From: Syntrophales bacterium
GTDB lineage: Bacteria > Desulfobacterota > Syntrophia > Syntrophales > JADFWA01
Length of the DNA: 39,395 nt
Assembly (NCBI GenBank): GCA_030655775.1
Contig: JAUSPI010000228.1
Coordinates: 1-39,395, forward strand
Reading direction: 5' to 3'
Below are positions 15,365 through 23,792 of the stretch, in pieces (the first letter of the stretch is position 1; every line of letters begins with the position of its first letter). The notes under the pieces are model-generated. The model made no database searches, was not told where the DNA came from, and worked only from the letters and a program-made list of their open reading frames with translations. The translations under genes and the position numbers were made by a program.

Positions 15365-17274
15365 TTGATCTGAACGAATTTTTTGCCTTTTACCGTGAGA
15401 ACGAAGAGCGACTTTTCTACTTCTCCCGTTTCTGAAAAGGATGTTTTTCCTGTAATGCCGGGATAATCTTTTAAGTTTAAAAGATTGATTCTCAGATCGT
15501 CTCTTATCTCGGCTTTGTTTAAGGTATTTACCATGATGCCGGCCGCATCGTAGATCAGGGCTTCTAAATCATCAGGTTCCCTGCCGTAGGTAACATAAAA
15601 ATTATCAATAAAATTTCTGACATCAGGATAAAAACTGTCGTGGAAGAAACCGTCGACGAAAATCGCTCCGTCAAGGTATTTACTTTCTCCTTCGAGGAGC
15701 TGTGGGGAATTCCAGCTATTGGTACCGAGTATTTGAATTCCTGTTACATCATAAAAAGCTAATTGGGGAACTATCATCCTTGCCCTGGAATGTGAATCGG
15801 GAATAAAAAGGGCATCGAAATCGATTATCGGTTCTGGCTTCTCTTCTGCCTCTTTTTTCTTTTCAATAAAATTGAGGCCGGTTAATGCTTTGATTTCTCT
15901 TCCGAAATCTGTCTGGTTGCTATCATATGACTCCACACCCCTTATTTCCCCTCCCCAGCGCAGCACCTCATTCCAGAAGAGGTTCATCATTTCAATACCA
16001 TAGTTATCTGTTGGATAGAGTATGGCAAAGCTGGTTATCCCAAGGTTTTGAATAGAGTACTTCACAAGGGTACTTACCTGCATGAGACTGGTCAGAAAAT
16101 TCCGGAATATGTAGTCTCCAAGTTTGGTTATTCCCTCACTCTGAGTCAGTGTCAGTATCGGAACGTTCAGTTTTTGAGCTTCCCTGGCAGCCTCAAGAGC
16201 AGTTGCACTTCCGAGAGGACCTAAAATGCCGATCACATTATCCTGTTTGACTAATTTGCTCACTGCCTCTTTAGCTGTAACTGGATCGCTTTTCGAATCT
16301 TCAATAATAAGTTTTATCGGGCTTTTTTTCTCAGGGTCGAATATTCCGGTTGCGAGAATAATAGCTTCTAATGCTTTGTTTCCATAGCGGGCATATCTTC
16401 CGGTGAGAGGGAGAATACAACCTATGGCATGGTGGTCTACAGTTTCAATCTCTGTTAGCCTCTGATGAAGCTTTGTCGCTTTTTCGAAGCGTGGGTGGCT
16501 CTCTCCATGATAAAAGAGGAATTTATTGATGTGTTTCTTTGCGTTTTTAAAATCCTTGTTTTGATAATGGGCCTCGGCCAGGGCAAAGAGGATATATCCC
16601 CGGGGGTATCCATACCATTGGGATTGGTATGTACTTTCAAGTTCGTCTATGGATGACCTTTTATCAATAACGTCTATGACCTTCTTTTTTATATCATCTG
16701 TGAGAATTGGAGAGGGATTTTTCTTGAGAGCATTCATATAGTATGCAAAGGCGTCATAAGGTTTTCCAAGTCCGACAAAGTTGTCACCGACAAGCGTCAA
16801 TATCCGAGCTTTTTGGTAGGGTGAAACCTTCTCTTTCAGAAGATTCTCTGCTATTTTGAGGGAAACATCATACCTTCCCAGATTGGAGTAACAGAAAGCA
16901 AGTTGATAGCGGGCCTCATTGTAGAGTGGATTTCTTGGGAATTTTTCAGCTATTGCATCAAAAAATTTAACGGCTTCCTCAAATTCTCCCTTGATAATAT
17001 ATGTCTCGCCTGTCTTGAAATAAGTCCATGCTGCCAAGTCTTCCGGGGGATGCTGTTTTAGAATTTCTCCATAGAGACTCAGTGCTTCATCTAACATTCC
17101 TCCATTGAATGCCTTCTCAGCATTGTTGAATGTGAAGAGGAATTCTTTAGGAATTTCAGGTGGCATCAACATTTTTTCTTCTTCAACTAAAGGTATTCCG
17201 GCACACCCCGCTAAGAGCAGGATAAGGACAAAACAGCAGACCACTAATGTTTTAAGCCACCTTGTTAAAATCAA
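15361..17274 (-). CDS. LpoA/LppC-like lipoprotein: TPRs plus periplasmic-binding fold
   Basis: A 637-residue protein. The lipoprotein signal peptide ends in the lipobox LLAGC (Cys about 24). Residues 45-270 are a run of TPR repeats (for example KFFDAIAEKFPRNPLYNEAR), and about 280-637 is a type I periplasmic-binding domain (HAIGCILPLTGRYARYGNKA). This layout matches penicillin-binding-protein activators (LpoA/LppC type), outer-membrane lipoproteins that stimulate PBP1A, though branched-chain amino acid binding proteins share the C-terminal fold. A PBP1A gene is present at 31827-34241 but not adjacent. The start is a TTG at 17274 with GAGGAG six bases upstream. The stop codon overlaps that of the convergent dehydrogenase gene. 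Confidence 0.8.
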   Translation of the reverse strand: MILTRWLKTLVVCCFVLILLLAGCAGIPLVEEEKMLMPPEIPKEFLFTFNNAEKAFNGGMLDEALSLYGEILKQHPPEDLAAWTYFKTGETYIIKGEFEEAVKFFDAIAEKFPRNPLYNEARYQLAFCYSNLGRYDVSLKIAENLLKEKVSPYQKARILTLVGDNFVGLGKPYDAFAYYMNALKKNPSPILTDDIKKKVIDVIDKRSSIDELESTYQSQWYGYPRGYILFALAEAHYQNKDFKNAKKHINKFLFYHGESHPRFEKATKLHQRLTEIETVDHHAIGCILPLTGRYARYGNKALEAIILATGIFDPEKKSPIKLIIEDSKSDPVTAKEAVSKLVKQDNVIGILGPLGSATALEAAREAQKLNVPILTLTQSEGITKLGDYIFRNFLTSLMQVSTLVKYSIQNLGITSFAILYPTDNYGIEMMNLFWNEVLRWGGEIRGVESYDSNQTDFGREIKALTGLNFIEKKKEAEEKPEPIIDFDALFIPDSHSRARMIVPQLAFYDVTGIQILGTNSWNSPQLLEGESKYLDGAIFVDGFFHDSFYPDVRNFIDNFYVTYGREPDDLEALIYDAAGIMVNTLNKAEIRDDLRINLLNLKDYPGITGKTSFSETGEVEKSLFVLTVKGKKFVQIN

Positions 17275-17290
17275 GTTTTTCTCCTCATTA

Positions 17291-17350
17291 CGAGTTCCGA
17301 GTTCCAGATTTCGATTTGAACTTTAAACCCTGAACCCTGAACTCTGAACT
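17291..17350. repeat. Degenerate 7-bp repeat array (GAGTTCC / GAACCCT / GAACTCT)
   Basis: About 60 bp of imperfect heptads: two GAGTTCC-like units, then GATTTGAACTTTAA, then TGAACCC, TGAACTC and TGAACT. The first units are complementary to the last, so the array can fold. The same family appears at 35429-35536 and 37345-37436. It fills the spacer between the PLD and LpoA-like genes. Confidence 0.75.
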
Positions 17351-17966
17351 ATCTATAAAGTGAATCAATATAACTGAGCGTCTCCCTGGCCACCTTCGTA
17401 GAATCTATGAAAATAGAGAGTTCGTTATTGTATTTCAATGCAGAATTGGTCAGATTATGGCTTCCCAAAAAGGTATACCTTCTATCAATTACAACCACCT
17501 TTGTATGGGTTGTAGTATGTAGGGAATCAAAATAAACGTCAATTCCTCCGTTTTTCAACCTTTTTGCCGTTTCCATATTATTTTTGTTTATCTGTGAGTT
17601 TGAATCTTTTCCTATTTCGAGGAGAATCTTTACCTTAATTCCTCTTTCGGCTGCCCGAATCAGATTATTGAGGAGTCTATCAGGATAATTTTTCCTGTAA
17701 CCGTTTGTCTTGAACAAAAAAAGGGACATGACGATTTCTTTTTCAGCGCCGTGGATTGCCTTTATCATGGCAGGAAAGTAATCTCTGTTTTTAAGCAGTG
17801 TTACGCTACATTCCGGATTTTGACTGGTTGAATATGATGAAGACAAGGCCGGTAGAATGAAAGTAAGAACAAGGGCACAAATTAAGAGGAGCTGAATCGA
17901 AAAAACAGTAATCTTAGGAAAACGGGTTACCATTGAAGTAATCTTTCCTGTTGCAAATTTTTTCAT
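17349..17966 (-). CDS. Membrane-anchored phospholipase D-family protein, one HKD motif
   Basis: A 205-residue protein with an N-terminal transmembrane or signal-anchor segment (about 18-42) and a single PLD domain (about 52-200). The HKD motif is complete: His154, Lys156 and Asp161 in HTKVVVIDRRYTFLGSHNLT, followed by the usual ALKYNNE. Single-HKD PLD proteins work as dimers; they include Nuc-type endonucleases and lipid phosphodiesterases. The anchor suggests action at the cell surface or in the periplasm. No clear Shine-Dalgarno precedes the ATG, which casts slight doubt on the exact start. Substrate unknown. Confidence 0.8.
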   Translation of the reverse strand: MKKFATGKITSMVTRFPKITVFSIQLLLICALVLTFILPALSSSYSTSQNPECSVTLLKNRDYFPAMIKAIHGAEKEIVMSLFLFKTNGYRKNYPDRLLNNLIRAAERGIKVKILLEIGKDSNSQINKNNMETAKRLKNGGIDVYFDSLHTTTHTKVVVIDRRYTFLGSHNLTNSALKYNNELSIFIDSTKVARETLSYIDSLYR

Positions 17967-17981
17967 ACATTCGAATTAAAA

Positions 17982-18017
17982 TAAAAATGCCCGTAAGGGA
18001 AGTTCCCCCTTACGGGC
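17982..18017 (-). terminator. Intrinsic terminator after dnaK
   Basis: On the minus strand an 11-bp stem GCCCGTAAGGG / CCCTTACGGGC (17989-18017) is followed by ATTTTTATTTTAA. It lies downstream of dnaK and just before the PLD gene. The same hairpin forms one end of the dispersed repeat at 17985-18140. Confidence 0.7.
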
Positions 18018-18140
18018 AAGGAGCTTCCCGGCAAGGAAATCGAAGATTCATGAGCCGAAGGCGAATAATCGGAGATAGTGAGCTGTTGCGAACAATATGT
18101 TTATTTTCATTGCGCCCCCTTGCGGGATGCGCCCCCGGTC
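17985..18140 (-). repeat. Dispersed intergenic element, copy A
   Basis: Read on the minus strand it contains, in order, GACCGG, GCGCATCCCGCA, GGGGGCGCAAT, GAAAATAAACATATT and CCGGGAAG, then the terminator hairpin. The same blocks in the same order occur on the plus strand at 36815-36900, with different sequence between them. No coding frame is apparent. Confidence 0.65.
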
Positions 18141-18209
18141 AATTATTATGACTTCAGAGCATATCATTTTTAAAGTTGATGACTGATTGCTGACCGCTGA
18201 TAGTTGCCT

Positions 18210-20132
18210 TTACTTGACCTCTTCAAAATCAGCATCTACAACATCATCCTCTTTCTTTTCGGATTCCCCTTTTCCTTCCTCTTCCGGAGCAGAGGTTGTG
18301 TCTGTTTCTGATCCTGCCTGTCCTGCTGCTGTCTTGGCATACATGGCCTCAGCAAGCTTGTGGGATACCTGGGTCAGCTCTTCCTGGGAAGCCTTTATGG
18401 CATTGATATCATCACCCTCTATGGCCGTCTTAACTTTTGCAATGGCCTCTTCGATTTTTGTCTTTTCCCCTGCCCCTGCCTTATCTCCAAACTCTTTGAG
18501 ATTTTTCTCAACACTGTAAATCATTGAGTCAGCCTGATTTCGGGCCTCGATTAAGTCTTTCTTCTTTTTGTCCTCCTCAGAATGCGCCTCGCCTTCTTTC
18601 ACTAATTTATCTATTTCTTCTTCAGAAAGACCGCTCGAAGAGGTGATCTTGATGCTCTGTTCCTTTCCTGTTCCCATATCCTTGGCGGAAACATGAACGA
18701 TACCGTTGGCATCGATATCAAATGTAACATCTATTTGAGGAAGACCTCTCGGTGCCGGGGGAATACCCACCAGTTCAAATCTTCCGAGTGTCCTGTTGTC
18801 TCCTGCCATGGAACGTTCTCCCTGGAGCACATGGATGCTCACGGCAGGCTGATTATCCGCGGCGGTAGAAAATATCTGACTTTTCTTTGTGGGAATGGTC
18901 GTGTTTTTTTCAATCAGCCTGGTCATAACGCTGCCTAAAGTCTCTATCCCTAAAGAGAGAGGAGTTACGTCTAACAGCAAGACATCTTTTACGTCACCGG
19001 CTAACACCCCTGCCTGAATTGCAGCTCCTATCGCAACGACTTCATCAGGGTTAACTCCCTTACTTGGTTCTTTTCCGAATATCTGCTTAACCTTCTGCTG
19101 AACTGCCGGCATTCTGGTCATGCCACCAACCAGGACAACCTCATCTATATCTTTTGTTGTAAGCCCGGCATCTTTGAGAGCAGTTCTACAGGGAGCTTCC
19201 ACTTTTGCTACCAGGTCATCAACCAGCATTTCCAGTTTAGCCCTGGTAAGTTTTATATTCATATGCTTGGGGCCTGATGCGTCAGCGGTAACAAAAGGAA
19301 GGTTAACATCGGTTTCCATCGAGGTAGAAAGTTCCATCTTCGCCTTTTCTGCCGCTTCCTTGATCCTTTGTAAGGCCATTTTGTCATTTCTCAGGTCTAT
19401 ACCCTGATCTTTCTTGAATTCATCTGCCAGGTAATCCATTAACTTCTGATCAAAGTCTTCCCCTCCCAGGTGCGTATTCCCGTTGGTTGCTTTAACTTCG
19501 AAAACCCCATCACCCAGCTCCAGGATGGATATGTCAAAGGTTCCTCCACCAAGGTCAAATACTGCGATCTTTTCATCCTTTTTCTTGTCAAGACCGTAAG
19601 CGAGAGACGCGGCGGTCGGTTCATTGATAATCCTCAGAACGTTTAGTCCGGCAATCTTCCCCGCATCCTTTGTTGCCTGCCTCTGGGAATCGTTAAAATA
19701 CGCGGGCACAGTGATTACTGCGTCGGTAACCTTTTCGCCGAGATAATCTTCGGCAGTCTGTTTCATCTTTACCAGAATCATTGAAGATATTTCCGGTGTA
19801 CTATAATTTTTGCCCTTTATGGTAACCTGCGCATCTCCATTTTTAGCTTCGGTAATCTTGAAGGGGCTGATAGTTGTGTCACGCTGAACCTCTGGGGAGG
19901 AAAATTTTCTTCCAATGAGTCTCTTTATGGCATAAACGGTATTTTCAGGATTGGTTATCGCTTGTCTTTTGGCGGTTTGTCCCACCAGCCTCTCGTCACT
20001 GTTGGTAAAGGCAACCGTAGAAGGTGTTGTCCTGTTTCCCTCCTGATTGGCTATGACAACAGGATCTCCTCCTTCCATTACGGCGACACACGAATTGGTT
20101 GTTCCTAAATCAATGCCTATTATTTTTCCCAT
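18210..20132 (-). CDS. dnaK: Hsp70 chaperone DnaK
   Basis: A 640-residue Hsp70 of normal length. The N-terminal ATPase domain begins [18 protein letters not shown] and holds the phosphate motifs [11 protein letters not shown] (about 193-203) and [14 protein letters not shown] (about 333-346). The substrate-binding domain and helical lid follow, and the tail is acidic, ending DADFEEVK. It folds proteins in the cytoplasm by ATP cycling with GrpE and DnaJ. grpE lies 50 nt upstream; no dnaJ follows, and hrcA is not in the upstream genes. A Shine-Dalgarno AAGGAGG lies upstream of the ATG. Confidence 0.98.
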   Translation of the reverse strand: MGKIIGIDLGTTNSCVAVMEGGDPVVIANQEGNRTTPSTVAFTNSDERLVGQTAKRQAITNPENTVYAIKRLIGRKFSSPEVQRDTTISPFKITEAKNGDAQVTIKGKNYSTPEISSMILVKMKQTAEDYLGEKVTDAVITVPAYFNDSQRQATKDAGKIAGLNVLRIINEPTAASLAYGLDKKKDEKIAVFDLGGGTFDISILELGDGVFEVKATNGNTHLGGEDFDQKLMDYLADEFKKDQGIDLRNDKMALQRIKEAAEKAKMELSTSMETDVNLPFVTADASGPKHMNIKLTRAKLEMLVDDLVAKVEAPCRTALKDAGLTTKDIDEVVLVGGMTRMPAVQQKVKQIFGKEPSKGVNPDEVVAIGAAIQAGVLAGDVKDVLLLDVTPLSLGIETLGSVMTRLIEKNTTIPTKKSQIFSTAADNQPAVSIHVLQGERSMAGDNRTLGRFELVGIPPAPRGLPQIDVTFDIDANGIVHVSAKDMGTGKEQSIKITSSSGLSEEEIDKLVKEGEAHSEEDKKKKDLIEARNQADSMIYSVEKNLKEFGDKAGAGEKTKIEEAIAKVKTAIEGDDINAIKASQEELTQVSHKLAEAMYAKTAAGQAGSETDTTSAPEEEGKGESEKKEDDVVDADFEEVK

Positions 20133-20182
20133 TTTAAAGTAAACCTCCTTAATATTTCCTATTTATGATCTAAATTATTCTT

Positions 20183-20782
20183 CTATTTTTTCACACTTTT
20201 CGAAACGGAAACCTTGGCAGGTCTCAACAATCTCCCGTTCAAAAGATATCCTTTTTCAAATTCCTCCACAATTTTGTTTTCTCCATACTTTTCGCTTTCT
20301 ACCTGCAACATTGCCTCATGCACATTAGGGTCAAAATCCATTCCAACTGATTGAATACTTTCTACACCATGTTTTTCCAGACAGCCGAGGAATTGTTCCT
20401 GGACAAGCTTGAGACCTTCTATAAATGCGCCAAAATCTTCCGAGTTGCTTGCGTGTTCCAGTGCCCTGTCCAAGCTGTCTATTATAGGCAGCATGTCTTT
20501 GACGATGCTTTCATTGCCGTACTTTATGAAGTCAGTTCGTTCTTTTGCAATGCGTTTCTTATAATTATCAAGTTCTGCAGCTATGCGCAAAAACTTATCA
20601 TGATTTTCGGATGCTTCTTTTTCCTTTTCCTCAAGCTTCGTCAGGAGATCTAAGGTGTCTTCTTCTGAAAGCTCTTTCTGAAGCTCTGTTTTTTCTCTAT
20701 GTTTAATATCCTTCTTTTTGCTATTTTCCCCAAACTTCTTTTTAGTGTCACTTTGGTTCTTTCTTTCTTTTTTATTCGTCAC
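20183..20782 (-). CDS. grpE: Nucleotide exchange factor GrpE
   Basis: A 199-residue protein. A charged, disordered N-terminus (about 1-45) leads into a long helix (about 45-110, LEEKEKEASENHDKFLRIAA) and a C-terminal beta domain containing MLQVESEKYGENKIVEEFEKG and the YLLNGRLLRPAKV signature. It releases ADP from DnaK. The start is GTG, whose G is the last base of the gmhA stop TAG; GGAGGGTGAATA inside the end of gmhA supplies the Shine-Dalgarno, so translation is coupled. Confidence 0.96.
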   Translation of the reverse strand: MTNKKERKNQSDTKKKFGENSKKKDIKHREKTELQKELSEEDTLDLLTKLEEKEKEASENHDKFLRIAAELDNYKKRIAKERTDFIKYGNESIVKDMLPIIDSLDRALEHASNSEDFGAFIEGLKLVQEQFLGCLEKHGVESIQSVGMDFDPNVHEAMLQVESEKYGENKIVEEFEKGYLLNGRLLRPAKVSVSKSVKK

Positions 20783-21378
20783 TATTCACCCTCCGGTCTT
20801 TGAAACAACTTGTAGTCCACCATTTCGCAGATGACGTGTCCTGTTGTAATATGAACTTCTTGAATTCGAGGGACACTATTGGAAGAAACATTCAAGCAAT
20901 AATCGGCTATTTTAAGGACATTGCCTCCATCTCTTCCTGTAAAGCCGATTGTAATCAGGTTCATTTTTTTTGCAGTCTCCAGGGCTTTTACGACATTAGC
21001 GGAGTTGCCGCTGGTGCTTATACCCCAGGCTACATCTCCGGGTTTTCCTATTGCCCTGATCTGCTTGGCGAAAATTTCTGAAAAGTCATAATCGTTGCCA
21101 ATACTTGTTATTACAGAGGTATCAGCACTAAGAGCGATTGCCGGAAGTGGAGGTCTTTCTATCACAAATCTGTTTACAAATTCTGCTGCCAGATGCTGAG
21201 CATCAGCAGCGCTTCCTCCATTTCCGAAGAGAAGTATTTTGTTTTCTTCCTTTAGAGCTTCTGTTATAACTTCAATAACTTTTACAATCCCAACAAGGTT
21301 TTCATTAATGAAGACCTCTTTGAGTTGGCTGCTTTCTTTAAATATCTTTATGATATGATCTTCCATAGTCCTTACCAA
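20782..21378 (-). CDS. gmhA: SIS-domain phosphoheptose isomerase
   Basis: A 198-residue single SIS-domain protein. Key segments are the phosphosugar loop LLFGNGGSAADAQHLAAEFVNRF (about 47-69), GISTSGNSANVVKAL and the C-terminal VHITTGHVICEMVDYKLF. These match GmhA, which converts sedoheptulose 7-phosphate to glycero-manno-heptose 7-phosphate for LPS core synthesis; the DnaA-binding relative DiaA is a less likely alternative. It is the first gene of a unit with grpE and dnaK and sits 100 nt after a strong promoter. Pairing of this sugar gene with the chaperones is unusual and could place it under the same stress control. Confidence 0.88.
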   Translation of the reverse strand: MVRTMEDHIIKIFKESSQLKEVFINENLVGIVKVIEVITEALKEENKILLFGNGGSAADAQHLAAEFVNRFVIERPPLPAIALSADTSVITSIGNDYDFSEIFAKQIRAIGKPGDVAWGISTSGNSANVVKALETAKKMNLITIGFTGRDGGNVLKIADYCLNVSSNSVPRIQEVHITTGHVICEMVDYKLFQRPEGE

Positions 21379-21477
21379 TTTGACTTCTTTATAAAAAGTT
21401 TCCCACTGCTTTTGCAGAGTTTACTTCTGTGAAAACAGGGACGGGCTCTTAGGCATTATGCTTTATCTTTTGACAAT

Positions 21478-21506
21478 AATATATTTATCGCTTTCCTGTA
21501 TGTCAA
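21478..21506 (-). promoter_or_regulatory. Promoter for gmhA-grpE-dnaK
   Basis: On the minus strand TTGACA (21501-21506) and TATATT (21478-21483) are 17 nt apart. CCC precedes the -35 (CCCTTGACA), which leaves room for some sigma32-like reading, but no CCCCAT -10 is seen and no CIRCE inverted repeat is present. Confidence 0.65.
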
Positions 21507-21538
21507 GGGAAGGATTATGATTGGATTAGATAACATTA

Positions 21539-21574
21539 AGCAAAAGGGGACAGATAAATCTGTCCCCTTTTGCT
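21539..21574. terminator. Perfect 16-bp hairpin, probable terminator of the AlaC-like gene
   Basis: AGCAAAAGGGGACAGA (21539-21554), loop TAAA, then its exact complement (21559-21574). It starts 8 nt beyond the aminotransferase stop on the minus strand; the A/T ends of the stem can serve as the U-run. The GGGGACAGA core is typical of mobile palindromes, so a repeat origin is possible. Confidence 0.65.
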
Positions 21575-21582
21575 GTCCTTTT

Positions 21583-22797
21583 CTATACAGCCTTTTTGTT
21601 GTTTTTCCCGTTTAATACCCGTTTTATCTGCTTTATGGCCTGTCTGATTCTGTTTTCATTTTCAACCAGAGCCACTCGCAGGTATCCTTCCCCCTCTTTT
21701 CCGAAACCGATACCGGGGGAAACAGCGACTTCCGCTTCCTCCATGAGCTTGATGGCGAAATTGAGTGAGCCCATTTCTTTAAATTGTTCGGGTATCTGTG
21801 TCCAGACAAACATCGAGGCCTTTGGTTTCTCTACATTCCATCCAATATTATTGAGCCCATCGCAAAGTACATCGCGCCTCCCTTCATAGATAGAGACTTG
21901 AGTATCTATAAAGTCTTCACAATCCCTTAAGGCTATAATGGATGCAATCTGAATGGCCTGGAACAAACCGTAATCATAGTAACCTTTTATTTTTTCCAGG
22001 GCACCTACGATGGTTGGGTTTCCAGCACAGTAGCCAACCCTCCAACCTGCCATATTATATGATTTAGACATAGTTCCAAATTCTACTCCGACATCTTTTG
22101 CCCCTTTCACCTGGAGGAAGCTTGGTGCCCTGTAGCCATCAAAAGTTATCCTGCCATAAGCAAAATCATGGACAACTATCAGATTGTTTTTCTTTGCCAT
22201 TTTGACGATCTCCTCAAAAAATCCGATTTCCACTGTCTTTGTGGTAGGATTATGCGGGTAATTGAGAAAAAGTACCTTGGGTTTTGGCAGGGTTGTTTTG
22301 CATAAATAATCAACTGTTTTCAGAAACTTTTCATCTTCTACAATAGGAACATTTATGACGTTTCCGCCGGCAATAACAACGGAGTAAATATGTACTGGAA
22401 AGGCAGGGACAGGAACGATGGCTGTATCCCCTGGACCCAGCAGTGCCAGGGAAAGATGTGAAACGCCTTCCTTTGAACCTATTGTAGATAACACTTCATT
22501 ATTCGGGTTTAGCGAGACCTGATAATGTTTTTCGTAATATTTCGCGAGCTCTTTGCGGAAGTTGTATATGCCTGCCGCTACTGAATAACGGTGGGTTCGT
22601 GGATCCTGGACGGCTTCACGCAGCTTGTCTATGACCGGCTGGGGAGTTGGATCACTGGGATTCCCCATGGCCAGATCTATGATATCTATCCCAGCTCTCC
22701 TTTTTTTCAGTTTAACCTTATTAATTTTGCCGAAGAGATAAGGGGGCAAGAGATTCATCCTGTTAGATAATTTTATAGAGTTTTCTGTTGTTTCCAT
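21583..22797 (-). CDS. alaC: AlaC-like alanine (glutamate-pyruvate) aminotransferase
   Basis: A 404-residue fold-type I PLP aminotransferase. The cofactor Lys is Lys245 in [28 protein letters not shown] (about 41-52), [12 protein letters not shown] (about 179-190) and [15 protein letters not shown] (about 208-222) are typical of the AlaC/YfdZ subgroup, which makes alanine from pyruvate. The longer frame to 22908 would run through the terminator hairpins of the leader, so the ATG at 22797, with GGGAGATATC before it, is the right start. An alanine-rich leader ORF and attenuator lie upstream, which supports alanine as the product. The exact substrate remains inferred. Confidence 0.88.
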   Translation of the reverse strand: METTENSIKLSNRMNLLPPYLFGKINKVKLKKRRAGIDIIDLAMGNPSDPTPQPVIDKLREAVQDPRTHRYSVAAGIYNFRKELAKYYEKHYQVSLNPNNEVLSTIGSKEGVSHLSLALLGPGDTAIVPVPAFPVHIYSVVIAGGNVINVPIVEDEKFLKTVDYLCKTTLPKPKVLFLNYPHNPTTKTVEIGFFEEIVKMAKKNNLIVVHDFAYGRITFDGYRAPSFLQVKGAKDVGVEFGTMSKSYNMAGWRVGYCAGNPTIVGALEKIKGYYDYGLFQAIQIASIIALRDCEDFIDTQVSIYEGRRDVLCDGLNNIGWNVEKPKASMFVWTQIPEQFKEMGSLNFAIKLMEEAEVAVSPGIGFGKEGEGYLRVALVENENRIRQAIKQIKRVLNGKNNKKAV

Positions 22798-22848
22798 AAT
22801 TGATATCTCCCGAAGGGTTTGTAAGTCAGTAATCTGAATAATATAAAA

Positions 22849-22880
22849 AAGCCCTGAATAATTGCTGTCCAAGGCCTTTG
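22849..22880 (-). terminator. Second, weaker terminator-like hairpin before alaC
   Basis: On the minus strand AAAGGCC pairs imperfectly with GGGCTTT and is followed by TTTTTTATATT. It lies between the main attenuator hairpin and the alaC Shine-Dalgarno, as a possible backup stop. Confidence 0.4.
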
Positions 22881-22885
22881 ATAAA

Positions 22886-22931
22886 TACAAAAAGGCCATG
22901 GGCAGCATCTTAATCTGTTTTGCCCATGGCC
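22886..22931 (-). terminator. Attenuator terminator of the alanine leader
   Basis: On the minus strand GGCCATGGGCA (22921-22931) pairs perfectly with TGCCCATGGCC (22894-22904) to give an 11-bp stem, followed by TTTTTGTATTT. It lies between the leader ORF stop and the alaC start. Confidence 0.8.
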
Positions 22932-22990
22932 TGAGAAGTTTTATGCTGTCAATGGTTACAGTTCACCACAAACCACGGGCTTTTTAGCCC
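22894..22990 (-). promoter_or_regulatory. Alanine attenuator: alternative leader RNA pairings
   Basis: Four segments can be seen on the minus strand. Segment 1, GGGCT in leader codons 17-18 (22986-22990), pairs with the AGCCC of segment 2. Segment 2, AGCCCGTGG (22973-22981), can instead pair through GCCCGTGG with CCATGGGC (22922-22929), the 5' arm of the terminator, as 8 bp with one G-U. Segments 3 and 4 form the terminator. A ribosome stalled on the Ala codons 13-18 would cover segment 1 and free segment 2 for antitermination. The logic is that of ribosome-mediated attenuation; function here is inferred. Confidence 0.65.
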
Positions 22991-23039
22991 TGGCTGCCGC
23001 TGCTATTGCTGTTTGACGAATAATGTCTGTGAACTTCAT
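22956..23039 (-). CDS. Alanine-rich leader peptide
   Basis: A 27-residue ORF starting MKFTDIIRQ with a [11 protein letters not shown] core: six Ala between residues 11 and 18, using GCA, GCG, GCC and GCT codons. GGGAAAG precedes the ATG. It lies between the promoter and the terminator of the alaC leader, the position of an attenuation leader peptide. It is unlikely to have a function as a protein. Confidence 0.65.
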   Translation of the reverse strand: MKFTDIIRQTAIAAAARAKKPVVCGEL

Positions 23040-23068
23040 AATCTTTCCCATTTCAAAAATATAGATAT

Positions 23069-23097
23069 ATGTTATAAAACAATTTAATGATTGTCAA
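23069..23097 (-). promoter_or_regulatory. Promoter of the alanine leader and alaC
   Basis: TTGACA (23092-23097) and TAACAT (23069-23074) on the minus strand, spaced 17 nt, about 30 nt before the leader ATG. Confidence 0.7.
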
Positions 23098-23173
23098 GTC
23101 CTTTTATTCTTTGCAGTTTTGATTTATCGAAACTCCGAAAGCTTGCTGCTGGGAATACGAGCACGGTGCATTT

Positions 23174-23788
23174 TTAAATTTGCAAGAGCTTCTCGGGAGT
23201 ATCAATAATATAATCCGGGCTGGTTGATTTCAGTTTCTCCCTTGAGTGCCATCCCCATGTCACCGCGACAGTTTTAACCCTGGCCTCTTTTCCTTCTTTG
23301 ATATCCCCCGCTGTATCTCCTATGTAATAGGTTTTTTCCTTTGCAACCTTTAACGTATTCATCGACTGGATAATCTTTTCGCTCTTGCTGAATGTGTGTT
23401 CATATCCCATAACATCTTGAAAATAATGGTCAAACTTGTACTTTGAGAGCATCAGATTTATGGCATAGTTTGAGTTGGATGAAACAATTAGCAGAAAGTT
23501 ATCTTTCTTGAGTTTTGCGAGGACGGGTGCCAGATTATAATGTGGGAAAACCTTGTCATAATTCAATGTCGGAGCGATAATCGCCGACATTTTAATAAAT
23601 TCTTCAACATTAACTCCCTTCTTGCGGATGGAGTCGTAAAAGTTTTCCTCAAAAAGCGCCATAAAATCGGAACGATTCCTTATCAGTGGACATCCGATTT
23701 TTTCCAGACATAGATTAACAGCTTTTTCATATAGTTCTAACGAGTCGACAACAACTCCGTCAAAGTCGAAGAGGAAGAGTTTTTTCAT
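23174..23788 (-). CDS. HAD-superfamily hydrolase (phosphoglycolate phosphatase-like)
   Basis: A 204-residue haloacid dehalogenase family protein. Motif I is FDFDGVVVDS (about 5-14, nucleophile Asp and acid Asp), motif II is the VSSNSN segment (about 108-113) and motif IV is YYIGDTAGDIKEGKEA. An alpha-helical cap lies between motifs I and II. These enzymes dephosphorylate small phospho-metabolites; the substrate is not evident. The ATG at 23788 is chosen because the longer frame runs back into ilvD. It starts 4 nt after the ilvD stop, so it belongs to the ilv unit and may clean up a phosphorylated side product. Confidence 0.85.
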   Translation of the reverse strand: MKKLFLFDFDGVVVDSLELYEKAVNLCLEKIGCPLIRNRSDFMALFEENFYDSIRKKGVNVEEFIKMSAIIAPTLNYDKVFPHYNLAPVLAKLKKDNFLLIVSSNSNYAINLMLSKYKFDHYFQDVMGYEHTFSKSEKIIQSMNTLKVAKEKTYYIGDTAGDIKEGKEARVKTVAVTWGWHSREKLKSTSPDYIIDTPEKLLQI

Positions 23789-23792
23789 TACG

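Noticed and set aside
17291-17350. Heptad arrays considered as CRISPR or as coding repeats
   Set aside because: A period of 7 with no spacers and frames that close quickly; it is intergenic in all three places.
22798-22908. N-terminal extension of the AlaC-like protein (start at 22908)
   Set aside because: It runs through the attenuator hairpins and lacks homology to the family N-terminus.
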